A stretch of 36,511 nucleotides of DNA from the NCBI GenBank assembly GCA_030529855.1, contig JAUMWC010000018.1, positions 1 to 36,511 on the forward strand, in the 5' to 3' direction. A model generated the notes under the pieces. That model was not told the DNA's origin. It saw only the letters and a list, made by a program, of their open reading frames with translations, and did not search any database. A program made the translations under genes and the position numbers. Below are positions 27,365 to 33,784 of the stretch, piece after piece. Every line of letters begins with the position of its first letter. The first letter of the stretch is position 1. This DNA comes from Gemella sp. Lineage in GTDB: Bacteria > Bacillota > Bacilli > Staphylococcales > Gemellaceae.

Positions 27365-27487
27365 TTACTTCCTTTTCTTACCTTTAGATTTCGAACTGAA
27401 TTTTTTATATAAAACTACGTACAAAATAACTGTCACAAAACCTACTAAAGCTCCTGTTAGAAGTTGTGTAAAATCAAACGATAACAT
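27365..27487 (-). CDS. 40-residue single-helix membrane protein
   Basis: A short gene with clear expression signals: AGGAGG eight bases before the ATG and a near-consensus promoter 58 nt upstream of the ATG. It starts MLSFDFTQLLTGALVG, continues as one hydrophobic helix to about residue 28 (VTVILYVVLY) and ends with a very basic tail, KKFSSKSKGKKRK. The shape resembles small holin-like or type I toxin peptides and small membrane regulators, but I do not recognise a specific family. It is co-oriented with the duplicated membrane protein gene 30 nt downstream and with the XRE regulator gene upstream. Confidence 0.68.
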   Translation of the reverse strand: MLSFDFTQLLTGALVGFVTVILYVVLYKKFSSKSKGKKRK

Positions 27488-27544
27488 AATTTTTTCCTCC
27501 TATTATTTTCTAATATATTTTTTGAAAAGCTTTTCTATACTTTT

Positions 27545-27573
27545 ATTTTACTTCTACAAACCTATCTTGTCAA
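27545..27573 (-). promoter_or_regulatory. Strong promoter of the 40-residue membrane protein
   Basis: TTGACA (27568-27573), a 17-bp spacer and TAAAAT (27545-27550) on the minus strand, one of the best sigma-A promoters in the window. Confidence 0.78.
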
Positions 27574-27640
27574 CAAAAAATATTAATATTTTATTTATTT
27601 TTATTATTAAATTAATTTATTTTAACATAACAATAAAAAT

Positions 27641-27675
27641 AAGCCTAAAGTAATTTATAATATTACTCTAGGTCT
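27641..27675 (-). terminator. Probable terminator of the XRE regulator
   Basis: CCTAAAGTAAT (27644-27654) pairs with ATTACTCTAGG (27662-27672) with one G-U pair; the minus strand then reads CTTATTTTTATTG. Confidence 0.65.
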
Positions 27676-27703
27676 AATTAATTATATTAAGTTTTTTTAG
27701 ATT

Positions 27704-28564
27704 TTAATTTATATTATTAATATCTTTATCAGTCTCTATTATTCTCTTATTATTACCCTCTAATTTATATAGCATATTGGCTATTATAAGATTTTCTTTA
27801 GCTTCATCTATCATAGAAACTTCTTCTAATAAATTAGATAAAATACAGTGTAAATCTGCTAGTGCATAGGTAGTCCTATATTTTTTACAGAAGTTTATTG
27901 CTTCTACAGTCGCTGATGTTGCCTTCTCATCTTTTTTCAGCCATAGTTCCCTACAATAATTATATTTGAATTTTATTACAGTTTCTAATTCTTCTACATT
28001 TGATATATGTATTGTTTTAATATGTTCTAGTAGTTCTGCCGTTAGTTTTTCATATAAATCATGTCTTCCTGTTTCGAAATAGTATCCTGCTAAACTAGTC
28101 GCTACTGATGTATACATAGTATCCCGTTTGTTTATCTGTTCCAAGATACTTTCCATTAGGGCAATACCTTCTTCTACTTGCCCCTCGTATCTGCATAATA
28201 GTACAGCCTTAATCCATGTTAAATATAACTTATCTGCTTGTGATAGGTTTAAGTTTCTTTCACTTTCTAGGTCATATATATATTTTAGCCCTTCAAAATC
28301 TCTTATAGAAAGATATTTTTTTGACATTTCTCTAAATCTCGAAAGGTTGTCTGTTTTTTCTTCTTCTTTTTCATCGAAGAAATAATTCACTGTAACATTT
28401 AGTCTATTAGCTAACTTGTAAAGTAGTTCTGCTCCTGGAGAGTAGTTACCCTGCTCTATTCTACTTATCTGTGCTTGTTCACATATCCCATTTGCTAATT
28501 CAGCTTGAGATATTTTTAATTCTAATCTTCTAGCCTTAAATCTAGTCGCTAATAAAATACTCAT
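27704..28564 (-). CDS. XRE-type regulator with TPR-like C-terminus (RRNPP/Rgg-like)
   Basis: I start it at ATG 28564 (286 residues): AGAGGTG sits six bases upstream, whereas the in-frame GTG at 28573 would overlap that ribosome binding site. The N-terminal helix-turn-helix, about residues 6-60, has KISQAELANGICEQAQISRIEQG and LYKLANRLNVTVNYFF. The remaining 220 residues are helical repeats of the tetratricopeptide kind, as in PlcR, Rgg and other RRNPP regulators that bind small peptides. No secreted peptide gene of the usual form is visible within 150 bp upstream. A 40-residue membrane protein lies downstream, but its basic tail is unlike a pheromone precursor. The ligand and targets are unknown. 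Confidence 0.82.
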   Translation of the reverse strand: MSILLATRFKARRLELKISQAELANGICEQAQISRIEQGNYSPGAELLYKLANRLNVTVNYFFDEKEEEKTDNLSRFREMSKKYLSIRDFEGLKYIYDLESERNLNLSQADKLYLTWIKAVLLCRYEGQVEEGIALMESILEQINKRDTMYTSVATSLAGYYFETGRHDLYEKLTAELLEHIKTIHISNVEELETVIKFKYNYCRELWLKKDEKATSATVEAINFCKKYRTTYALADLHCILSNLLEEVSMIDEAKENLIIANMLYKLEGNNKRIIETDKDINNIN

Positions 28565-28689
28565 TTTATTCACCTCTAAAAAAACTTAATATTAAAATTA
28601 TTAATTTATTAATAATTTTATCATATTTTAGAATATTTTTAAATATCATCGTATTAATTTTATAAATTTTTTATTCTACATACAAAAAC

Positions 28690-28719
28690 AACTGCCTCCT
28701 ACCTAAGTAGGAAGCAGTT
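28690..28719 (-). terminator. Terminator of the two membrane protein genes
   Basis: A 13-bp stem (28690-28702 with 28707-28719, one G-U pair) followed on the minus strand by GTTTTTG. Confidence 0.82.
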
Positions 28720-28722
28720 ATT

Positions 28723-29106
28723 TTATTTTACTTCATTCTCTTTTTCTAACTTATATTTTTCTCCGTAGGCTAAAATAGAAAATACTAATGATAAAGCAAC
28801 TAATAGAGCCAGTATATTTGATACTTTCCCTTCCCATAAACCTACATTTTTTTCATAAGCAATAATTGCAAATACCATCAGCCACAGATAACGGAAAAGT
28901 CCAAAAATTTTTAATTTCAAACTCACATACTTACATCCTGCAATGTAATCTTTATAAGAAAAATATATCATTAATCCACAGACTAGAACACACAAAATAT
29001 CAAAAACTGTTCTGTTAAAATATTCAAAAGTAGAAAGTATAACTCCATATAAGACTACAAATAAGAAAGATATTATTGTATATCTATATTTCTTCAAAAA
29101 CTTCAT
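28723..29106 (-). CDS. Four-helix membrane protein, unknown
   Basis: 127 residues with a basic N-terminus (MKFLKKYRY) and four hydrophobic segments, about 11-27, 33-52, 65-83 and 95-113, then a charged C-terminus (EKYKLEKENEVK). AAAGGAGG precedes the ATG. It follows the next membrane protein gene by 13 nt, so the pair is one transcript. No recognisable motif; such paired small membrane proteins are sometimes immunity or transporter accessory proteins, which is speculation here. Confidence 0.65.
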   Translation of the reverse strand: MKFLKKYRYTIISFLFVVLYGVILSTFEYFNRTVFDILCVLVCGLMIYFSYKDYIAGCKYVSLKLKIFGLFRYLWLMVFAIIAYEKNVGLWEGKVSNILALLVALSLVFSILAYGEKYKLEKENEVK

Positions 29107-29119
29107 ATCACTACCTCCT

Positions 29120-29491
29120 TTAATAAGTAGTATCCCTTATTTCTTCTTCCTTTAGTAATCTTCTCCTATATAAGTCTGCATAAATCATAGGCAGTAAGCA
29201 AACTAACAAGGGAGCATAAAAATAATAATCTACTTTCCCTATATGATTGTTAACCGAAATAATAAGAATTAAATAAGTTATTCCAATTACCGATACTATA
29301 GTATCTATTTTTAATAATTTTATTATCTTTTCTGTTTTGTATTTCAACTTCTTCTTTTCATCTGCATATATATTAGGACATAAATATACCATAAACCCTA
29401 CAAAAACAAGAACTATATAAACAGAGTAAAATATAGAAAGTAAGGCTAATATACTAGCCATAAATTTTAATAACAATAACTTTTTATTCAT
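29120..29491 (-). CDS. Membrane protein, unknown, paired with the next gene
   Basis: 123 residues. Hydrophobic segments at about 5-38, 63-80 and 88-108 flank a basic loop (DEKKKLKYKTEKIIK), and the C-terminus is charged (RRRLLKEEEIRD). AAGGAGAG precedes the ATG and an extended -10 lies about 26 nt upstream, so this is the first gene of a two-gene unit. It shares size and layout with its partner but no clear sequence repeat. Function unknown. Confidence 0.65.
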   Translation of the reverse strand: MNKKLLLLKFMASILALLSIFYSVYIVLVFVGFMVYLCPNIYADEKKKLKYKTEKIIKLLKIDTIVSVIGITYLILIISVNNHIGKVDYYFYAPLLVCLLPMIYADLYRRRLLKEEEIRDTTY

Positions 29492-29516
29492 TTCTACTCT
29501 CCTTATCTTTTTCTAT

Positions 29517-29525
29517 ATTATATCA
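29517..29525 (-). promoter_or_regulatory. Extended -10 promoter of the membrane protein pair
   Basis: The minus strand reads TGATATAAT, 26 nt upstream of the start codon; there is no convincing -35. Confidence 0.5.
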
Positions 29526-29601
29526 TATATACGTTAAACATTTACTTGAAAATATTTTTTATATTGTTTATACTATGTGTATTCAGTAATATTCATAAAA
29601 C

Positions 29602-29631
29602 AAAAAGACAGGACGGCTATCCTGTCTTTTT
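29602..29631 (-). terminator. Terminator of merR-nitroreductase
   Basis: AAAAAGACAGGA pairs with TCCTGTCTTTTT around a 6-nt loop; A and T runs on both sides let it work in both directions. Confidence 0.88.
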
Positions 29632-29671
29632 TTCTTATATTATTTCGCTGTAAAAAATTCTGATGTTTTGA

Positions 29672-30346
29672 TTATTTCACCCAAGTAATAACTTGATTTC
29701 TTTCTTTTCTTGATCTTTGGTGTTTTGGATCAGCTAACCTATATCCAAATGATACCATTACTGCTATAGATTCTTTTTCTCCATCAATTAAGTTAAGTTC
29801 TGCTAGTTTTTCATTAACTTTATCATAATTAAATCCTTCGATAGGACAAGAGTCAACCCCTAGTCTTATGGCTGATGTCATCATATTTCCTAGTGCTATA
29901 TATGTCTGTTTAGAAGTCCAATCAAGAAGTCCTCTTTCACTATCTGTAATCTTCATATCATTTTCTTGGAATGATTTGTATAAATCTAAACGACTAGTTA
30001 ATGCATCTCCCTCACCTAATCCACGTCTTACTAAAGATTCTTTTATAGATTCACTATCATAACGAGCATTTCTCTCTGCTAAAATTAATACAAAATGGCT
30101 AGCAGTATCTAATTGCGGAGCTGCTCCCCAAGCGATTGGTTTTAATTCATCTCTCACTTTAGCAATAGCAGCTCTATCTAATACTAAAAATCTCCAACCT
30201 TCTAGTCCTACTGATGATGGGCTTAGCCAAGCTGAGTCTAAGATTGTTTCCATATCTTCTTTTGATACATCTTTATCATTATAAACACGTACTGATACAC
30301 GACGGTCAAAATTTTCTCTAATTTCTTTTCTAATTTCTTCTGTCAT
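29672..30346 (-). CDS. Nitroreductase-family NAD(P)H:FMN oxidoreductase
   Basis: 224 residues of the FMN-dependent nitroreductase fold. The N-terminal FDRRVSVRVYND (about 13-24) and SPSSVGLEGWRFLVL (about 42-56) are the FMN-phosphate and ring-binding elements; ALGNMMTSAIRLGVDSCPIEGF (about 151-172) is the conserved core helix and active-site loop, and SFGYRLADP closes the family signature. Such enzymes reduce nitro compounds, quinones or flavins. The gene starts 6 nt after the MerR regulator gene and is transcribed with it. The facing aldo/keto reductase shares the regulator's promoter pattern, which suggests a role in detoxifying reactive electrophiles (inference). Confidence 0.9.
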   Translation of the reverse strand: MTEEIRKEIRENFDRRVSVRVYNDKDVSKEDMETILDSAWLSPSSVGLEGWRFLVLDRAAIAKVRDELKPIAWGAAPQLDTASHFVLILAERNARYDSESIKESLVRRGLGEGDALTSRLDLYKSFQENDMKITDSERGLLDWTSKQTYIALGNMMTSAIRLGVDSCPIEGFNYDKVNEKLAELNLIDGEKESIAVMVSFGYRLADPKHQRSRKERNQVITWVK

Positions 30347-30352
30347 TTTGAA

Positions 30353-30763
30353 TTACCTCTTTGTATTTCTTATATCATAGTAAGCTTTTGTTCTTGCTTC
30401 TTCATCCAAACCTTTTTTCTGTAAATCAGCTAATGACTTATGAATTTTTATCTTCTCTATAAGATAAGCATGAGTTTCTTTTAATTCTTGTATTTGTTTT
30501 TCTAGTTCAACTCTTGTTTTTTCTAAAAGTTCTGTAGATAATTTATGATTATGAAATTCTGCTAAAATACTTCGAATATCTTCCAAAGACATACCTACTC
30601 TTCTATAGTGTACTATAGCTCTTAGTATTTCAATAGATTTTTCATCAAAGTAACGTATCCCCTGTGTATTTCTCGGTATTTCAACCATTCCTTCTTTTTC
30701 ATAAAACCTTATAGCATGTGCAGATATCCCTAAATCTAGTGATACATCTTTTATTGTTATCAT
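30353..30763 (-). CDS. MerR-family regulator without cysteines
   Basis: 136 residues. Residues 1-70 are the MerR winged helix-turn-helix: MITIKDVSLDLGISAHAIRF, YEKEGMVEIPRNTQGIRYFD and YRRVGMSLEDIRSIL. A long coiled-coil dimerisation helix follows (about 80-120). There is no Cys at all, so it cannot sense metals or electrophiles by thiol chemistry as Cys-bearing AdhR/NmlR relatives do; a bound ligand is more likely. It is the first gene of a unit with the nitroreductase and is divergent from the aldo/keto reductase. Both promoters have the 19-bp spacers that MerR proteins untwist. Confidence 0.92.
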   Translation of the reverse strand: MITIKDVSLDLGISAHAIRFYEKEGMVEIPRNTQGIRYFDEKSIEILRAIVHYRRVGMSLEDIRSILAEFHNHKLSTELLEKTRVELEKQIQELKETHAYLIEKIKIHKSLADLQKKGLDEEARTKAYYDIRNTKR

Positions 30764-30786
30764 CAGCTCAGCCTCCTTATAGTGTT

Positions 30787-30817
30787 ACTTTAACAAGTTA
30801 TACCTACTCTAAGTCAA
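30787..30817 (-). promoter_or_regulatory. MerR-type promoter of merR-nitroreductase
   Basis: TTGACT (30812-30817) and TAAAGT (30787-30792) are separated by 19 bp, the over-long spacer of MerR-activated promoters. The upstream part TTGACTTAGAGTA is identical to the facing promoter. Confidence 0.75.
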
Positions 30818-30876
30818 TATATATCTTTACTTTTTAAAGGTCTATTTAAATATTATACCACTTTAATAAATTTTTA

Positions 30877-30907
30877 TTGACTTAGAGTACTTATAAGGTG
30901 ATAAAAT
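30877..30907 (+). promoter_or_regulatory. MerR-type promoter of the aldo/keto reductase
   Basis: TTGACT (30877-30882) and TAAAAT (30902-30907) are 19 bp apart; the spacer begins TAGAGTA, as in the facing promoter, and contains the palindrome CTTATAAG. Confidence 0.78.
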
Positions 30908-30939
30908 TTAAATAACTTATAAAATAAAGGAGAATTTTT

Positions 30940-31788
30940 ATGGCAGTAGAAAAATTTTATACACTTAACGACGGTAACAAAATCCCTTCTATAGGATTTG
31001 GTACTTGGCAAACTCCAGATGGAGATGTTGCTAGAGAATCTGTAAAAGCTGCTATTAAAGCAGGATACAGACATATCGATACTGCAGCAATTTATGGAAA
31101 TGAAGAATCTGTCGGGGCAGGAATCAAAGAATCAGGTGTTGCAAGAGAAGAACTATTCATCACAACGAAATTATGGAATGATTCTCACTCTTACGAAGCA
31201 GCTAAAGAAGCTATTGATAAATCTCTAGAAAGATTAGGACTAGATTATTTAGACCTTTATTTAATCCACTGGCCAGCACCAGCTGCAATCCGTGATACTT
31301 GGAAAGAAGCTAACGCAGGGGCATGGCGTGCTATGGAAGAAGCAGTAGAAGCTGGTAAAATCAAATCTATCGGTGTTTCTAACTTTATGCCACATCACTT
31401 AGATGCACTTTTAGAAACAGCTAAAATCAAACCTGTTGTAAACCAAATTTACTTAAGCCCTAGTGTTCAACAAGAAGAAGTCGTTGCCCACAACAATAAA
31501 TATGACATAATTAGTCAAGCTTACTCTCCACTAGGAACAGGAGATATTTTCTCAATAGAAGAATTAAACGACCTTGCTAGTAAGTACAACAAGACTGTTG
31601 CTCAAGTTGTATTACGCTGGAGCTTACAAAAAGGATTCTTACCTTTACCAAAATCAGTAACTGAATCTAGAATTATTGAAAACTTAGATGTTTATGACTT
31701 CGAAATTTCTGCTGAAGATATGAAACTTATCGACTCATTCAAAGGTAAAGCTGGTCAAGCAAAAAATCCTGATGAAGTAGGATTCTAA
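30940..31788 (+). CDS. Aldo/keto reductase
   Basis: 282 residues, a complete NADPH-dependent aldo/keto reductase of the 2,5-diketogluconate reductase/YvgN type. The catalytic tetrad is intact: Asp47 and Tyr52 in HIDTAAIYGNE, Lys77 in TTKLW and His110 in LIHWP. GVSNF near 145 and LPKSVTESRI near 238-247, the NADPH-binding part, are also present. AAAGGAG precedes the ATG. It reduces aldehydes or ketones, perhaps methylglyoxal as YvgN does; the exact substrate is unknown. The MerR-type promoter shows that it is probably controlled together with the divergent nitroreductase. Confidence 0.94.
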   Translation: MAVEKFYTLNDGNKIPSIGFGTWQTPDGDVARESVKAAIKAGYRHIDTAAIYGNEESVGAGIKESGVAREELFITTKLWNDSHSYEAAKEAIDKSLERLGLDYLDLYLIHWPAPAAIRDTWKEANAGAWRAMEEAVEAGKIKSIGVSNFMPHHLDALLETAKIKPVVNQIYLSPSVQQEEVVAHNNKYDIISQAYSPLGTGDIFSIEELNDLASKYNKTVAQVVLRWSLQKGFLPLPKSVTESRIIENLDVYDFEISAEDMKLIDSFKGKAGQAKNPDEVGF

Positions 31789-31800
31789 TTTAAGACAAAG

Positions 31801-31832
31801 AAAAAAAGCCAAATATATGTTTGGCTTTTTTT
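31801..31832. terminator. Bidirectional terminator between the aldo/keto reductase and repeat protein genes
   Basis: AAAAAAAGCCAAA pairs with TTTGGCTTTTTTT around a 6-nt loop; poly-A and poly-T arms serve both convergent genes. The stop codon of the repeat protein touches the right arm. Confidence 0.9.
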
Positions 31833-33468
31833 ATACTCTAAATAATACTAATCCTGCAGCTACAACTAATACAAATAGTACAGCTACAGTTGATGCAAGT
31901 TTATTCGTATCAACTGGGTTAGTCGTTACCTTATATTCTCCTAATACTGATGACGATTCACCACTGCTACTTGAACCTGATGAAGCATTAGATGAAGAAA
32001 CATCACTTGATTCCTGACTAGACTCTACAGCTACACCATTACTTGATTGAGCTGTTGGTGATACTGCTGATATAATATTGTTTACTATATTTTGCACATT
32101 TTCTGGTAATACACTGTCTAAAACTTCAGGAAGATTAACTATAGATTCTTCTGCTCTTATAGTTTCTAATAGTGCTTCTACCGGAGCTAGACTAGCTATC
32201 ACCGTTGGTAAATTAACTGATTCTATATTTATTAAATCAGCTAATAATTCTGGTAAGGTTTCTCTTACTGGTGCTTCTGACGGAGTTAATCCTCCTTCAA
32301 ATTCCGGTAAAGCTTCTCTTGTTGGCGATTCTGTTGGAGTTAATCCTCCTTCGATTTCTGGTAAAGCTTCTCTTACTGGTGCCTCTGCTGGTACTACCCC
32401 ACCTTCAAATTCCGGTAAAACTTCTCTTGTTGGCGATTCTGCTGGAGTTAATCCTCCTTCGATTTCTGGTAAAGCTTCTCTTACTGGTGCTTCTGACGGA
32501 GTTAATCCTCCTTCGATTTCTGGTAAAGCTTCTCTTGTTGGCGATTCTGCTGGAGTTAATCCTCCTTCAAATTCTGGTAGGACTTCCCTTACTGGTGCTT
32601 CTGACGGAGTTAATCCTCCTTGGATTTCTGGTAAAGCTTCTTTTATCGGTGCTTCTGAAGGTACTAAACTTCCTGTAAATTCTGGTAAGGCTTCTCTTGT
32701 TGGCGCAGTTGCTGGTACTAAACTTCCTGTGAATTCAGGTAAAGCTTCTCTTACCGGCGCAGTTGCTGGTACTAACCATCCCGTGAATTCCGGTTTCGGC
32801 GCAAAAATTAAAGTACTTCTTGCACTCATTACCCTCTTAATTATCTCTCCACTATACTCAGGAAGTGGTTCTCTTGTTGGGAAGAATACTGGTATTGCTC
32901 CGATTTCTAACTTTGGTAATGGTGGAAATATCAATGTACTTTTAGATGTAAATATTTCTTCTGTAGTTTCTGGTTCTTCTACAGGACTCATCAACGAAAT
33001 TGCTGTTTCTGCTACAGGCGGTTCTTGTGTCGTCACAACTACTGTTTGCGGTACTGTTGTTAATTCTGAAGCTACCGGACGTTCTAGCGATGTTGTTGTT
33101 TCAGATGAGGTAGATTTCTCTGTTGTAATAATTTCTGTTTGTGGTATCGATGTTGTCCTAGGCTCTGCCGTACGTTCCAACGAGGCTGTTATAACTTTTG
33201 TTTCAGAAAGTACTGTTGTAGGTGCTGCTGTCGATACACCACTTGTTGTAATAACTTCTACAACTTCTCTTACTTCACTTACTTGTTCTATATGGTCTAT
33301 TTCAGGACTAGGTACATCTTTTATAATCTTAGTTTCTCTAGAAATAAGATTATCAGCTTTTGCTATTTTGTTTTCTGATTCAGCATAACTCATATTTAAA
33401 AATACCAGTTGCATTACTGTTAAAGTCGCTATAATCTTTTTAAATCTAGAAACTGTTTTCTTTTTCAT
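31831..33468 (-). CDS. Repeat-rich surface protein with C-terminal membrane helix
   Basis: 545 residues. The signal peptide ends at about residue 29 (MSYA|ES). A Ser/Thr/Glu-rich region (about 30-175) is followed by two STLIF(P/A)P elements and then nine 18-residue repeats of the type ALPEFEGGLTPSEAPVRE, in which (S)EAPVRE and (A/T)ESPTRE endings alternate. After a short hydrophobic-acidic segment there is a Ser-rich stretch and a C-terminal helix (LASTVAVLFVLVVAAGLVLF) ending in RV. No LPXTG exists; NPVDTN stands at the position a sorting signal would take. It is probably exported, with its Pro/Glu-rich stalk extended from the cell surface. AAGGAGG precedes the start. Confidence 0.8.
   Translation of the reverse strand: MKKKTVSRFKKIIATLTVMQLVFLNMSYAESENKIAKADNLISRETKIIKDVPSPEIDHIEQVSEVREVVEVITTSGVSTAAPTTVLSETKVITASLERTAEPRTTSIPQTEIITTEKSTSSETTTSLERPVASELTTVPQTVVVTTQEPPVAETAISLMSPVEEPETTEEIFTSKSTLIFPPLPKLEIGAIPVFFPTREPLPEYSGEIIKRVMSARSTLIFAPKPEFTGWLVPATAPVREALPEFTGSLVPATAPTREALPEFTGSLVPSEAPIKEALPEIQGGLTPSEAPVREVLPEFEGGLTPAESPTREALPEIEGGLTPSEAPVREALPEIEGGLTPAESPTREVLPEFEGGVVPAEAPVREALPEIEGGLTPTESPTREALPEFEGGLTPSEAPVRETLPELLADLINIESVNLPTVIASLAPVEALLETIRAEESIVNLPEVLDSVLPENVQNIVNNIISAVSPTAQSSNGVAVESSQESSDVSSSNASSGSSSSGESSSVLGEYKVTTNPVDTNKLASTVAVLFVLVVAAGLVLFRV
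32260..32745. repeat. Nine tandem 54-bp coding repeats
   Basis: Nine in-frame 54-bp units (18 codons) with no length change inside the array. Most of units 3-9 alternate between two variants, so the recent unit of duplication was probably 108 bp. Such arrays expand and contract between strains. Confidence 0.92.
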
Positions 33469-33507
33469 CCTAGCCCTCCTTACTTTTTTTTTATAATCTA
33501 CTAATAA

Positions 33508-33536
33508 ATTCTAACATTAATTTTAATTAAAGTCAA
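33508..33536 (-). promoter_or_regulatory. Promoter of the repeat surface protein
   Basis: TTGACT (33531-33536), a 17-bp spacer and TAGAAT (33508-33513) on the minus strand, with TG two bases before the -10 hexamer's first base pair region, giving a good sigma-A site. Confidence 0.7.
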
Positions 33537-33659
33537 TGTTTTCACCTCTACTTTCAATAGAGATTTTCAAGTTTCTTTTTTTTACCTTATTTATATTCCA
33601 ATTATATATTTTGTAAGTTCAAAACTTTATATAAACTTAAAAAATTATTCTAACCTAAT

Positions 33660-33678
33660 TATATATATATATATATAT
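33660..33678. repeat. TA dinucleotide run
   Basis: About nine TA repeats lie more than 120 bp upstream of the repeat-protein promoter. Slippage is possible, but the run is not placed in a promoter spacer. Confidence 0.8.
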
Positions 33679-33784
33679 TTGTCAACAATTTCTCCACCAA
33701 GACCTTAAAAAAACTTATATTGTTATACATCTTATTTCTTATCTTGTATAATAGAACTATATTAAAATTAATCGAGGTGTCATT

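Larger units (their letters stand above)
33469..33784. other. Intergenic region between the repeat protein and HerA-like genes
   Basis: 316 bp of AT-rich DNA holding the repeat-protein promoter, a TA dinucleotide run and, near 33750, TATAAT with only a weak -35 for the HerA-like gene. No small gene is evident. Confidence 0.55.

Noticed and set aside
28565..28573. GTG start three codons upstream for the XRE regulator
   Set aside because: It overlaps the AGAGGTG ribosome binding site, which is correctly spaced for the ATG at 28564.
32260..32745. Regular repeats suggestive of a CRISPR array
   Set aside because: The units are contiguous, without spacers, of exact 18-codon length and in frame with a signal-peptide protein.
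32078..33388. Long open frame of 436 codons on the plus strand
   Set aside because: It is antisense to the repeat surface protein and stays open because the 54-bp repeats are in phase; it has no ribosome binding site and its residues mirror the repeats.
33660..33678. TA run as a phase-variation switch
   Set aside because: It is far upstream of both promoters and not in a coding frame or promoter spacer, so there is no clear way for slippage to switch a gene.
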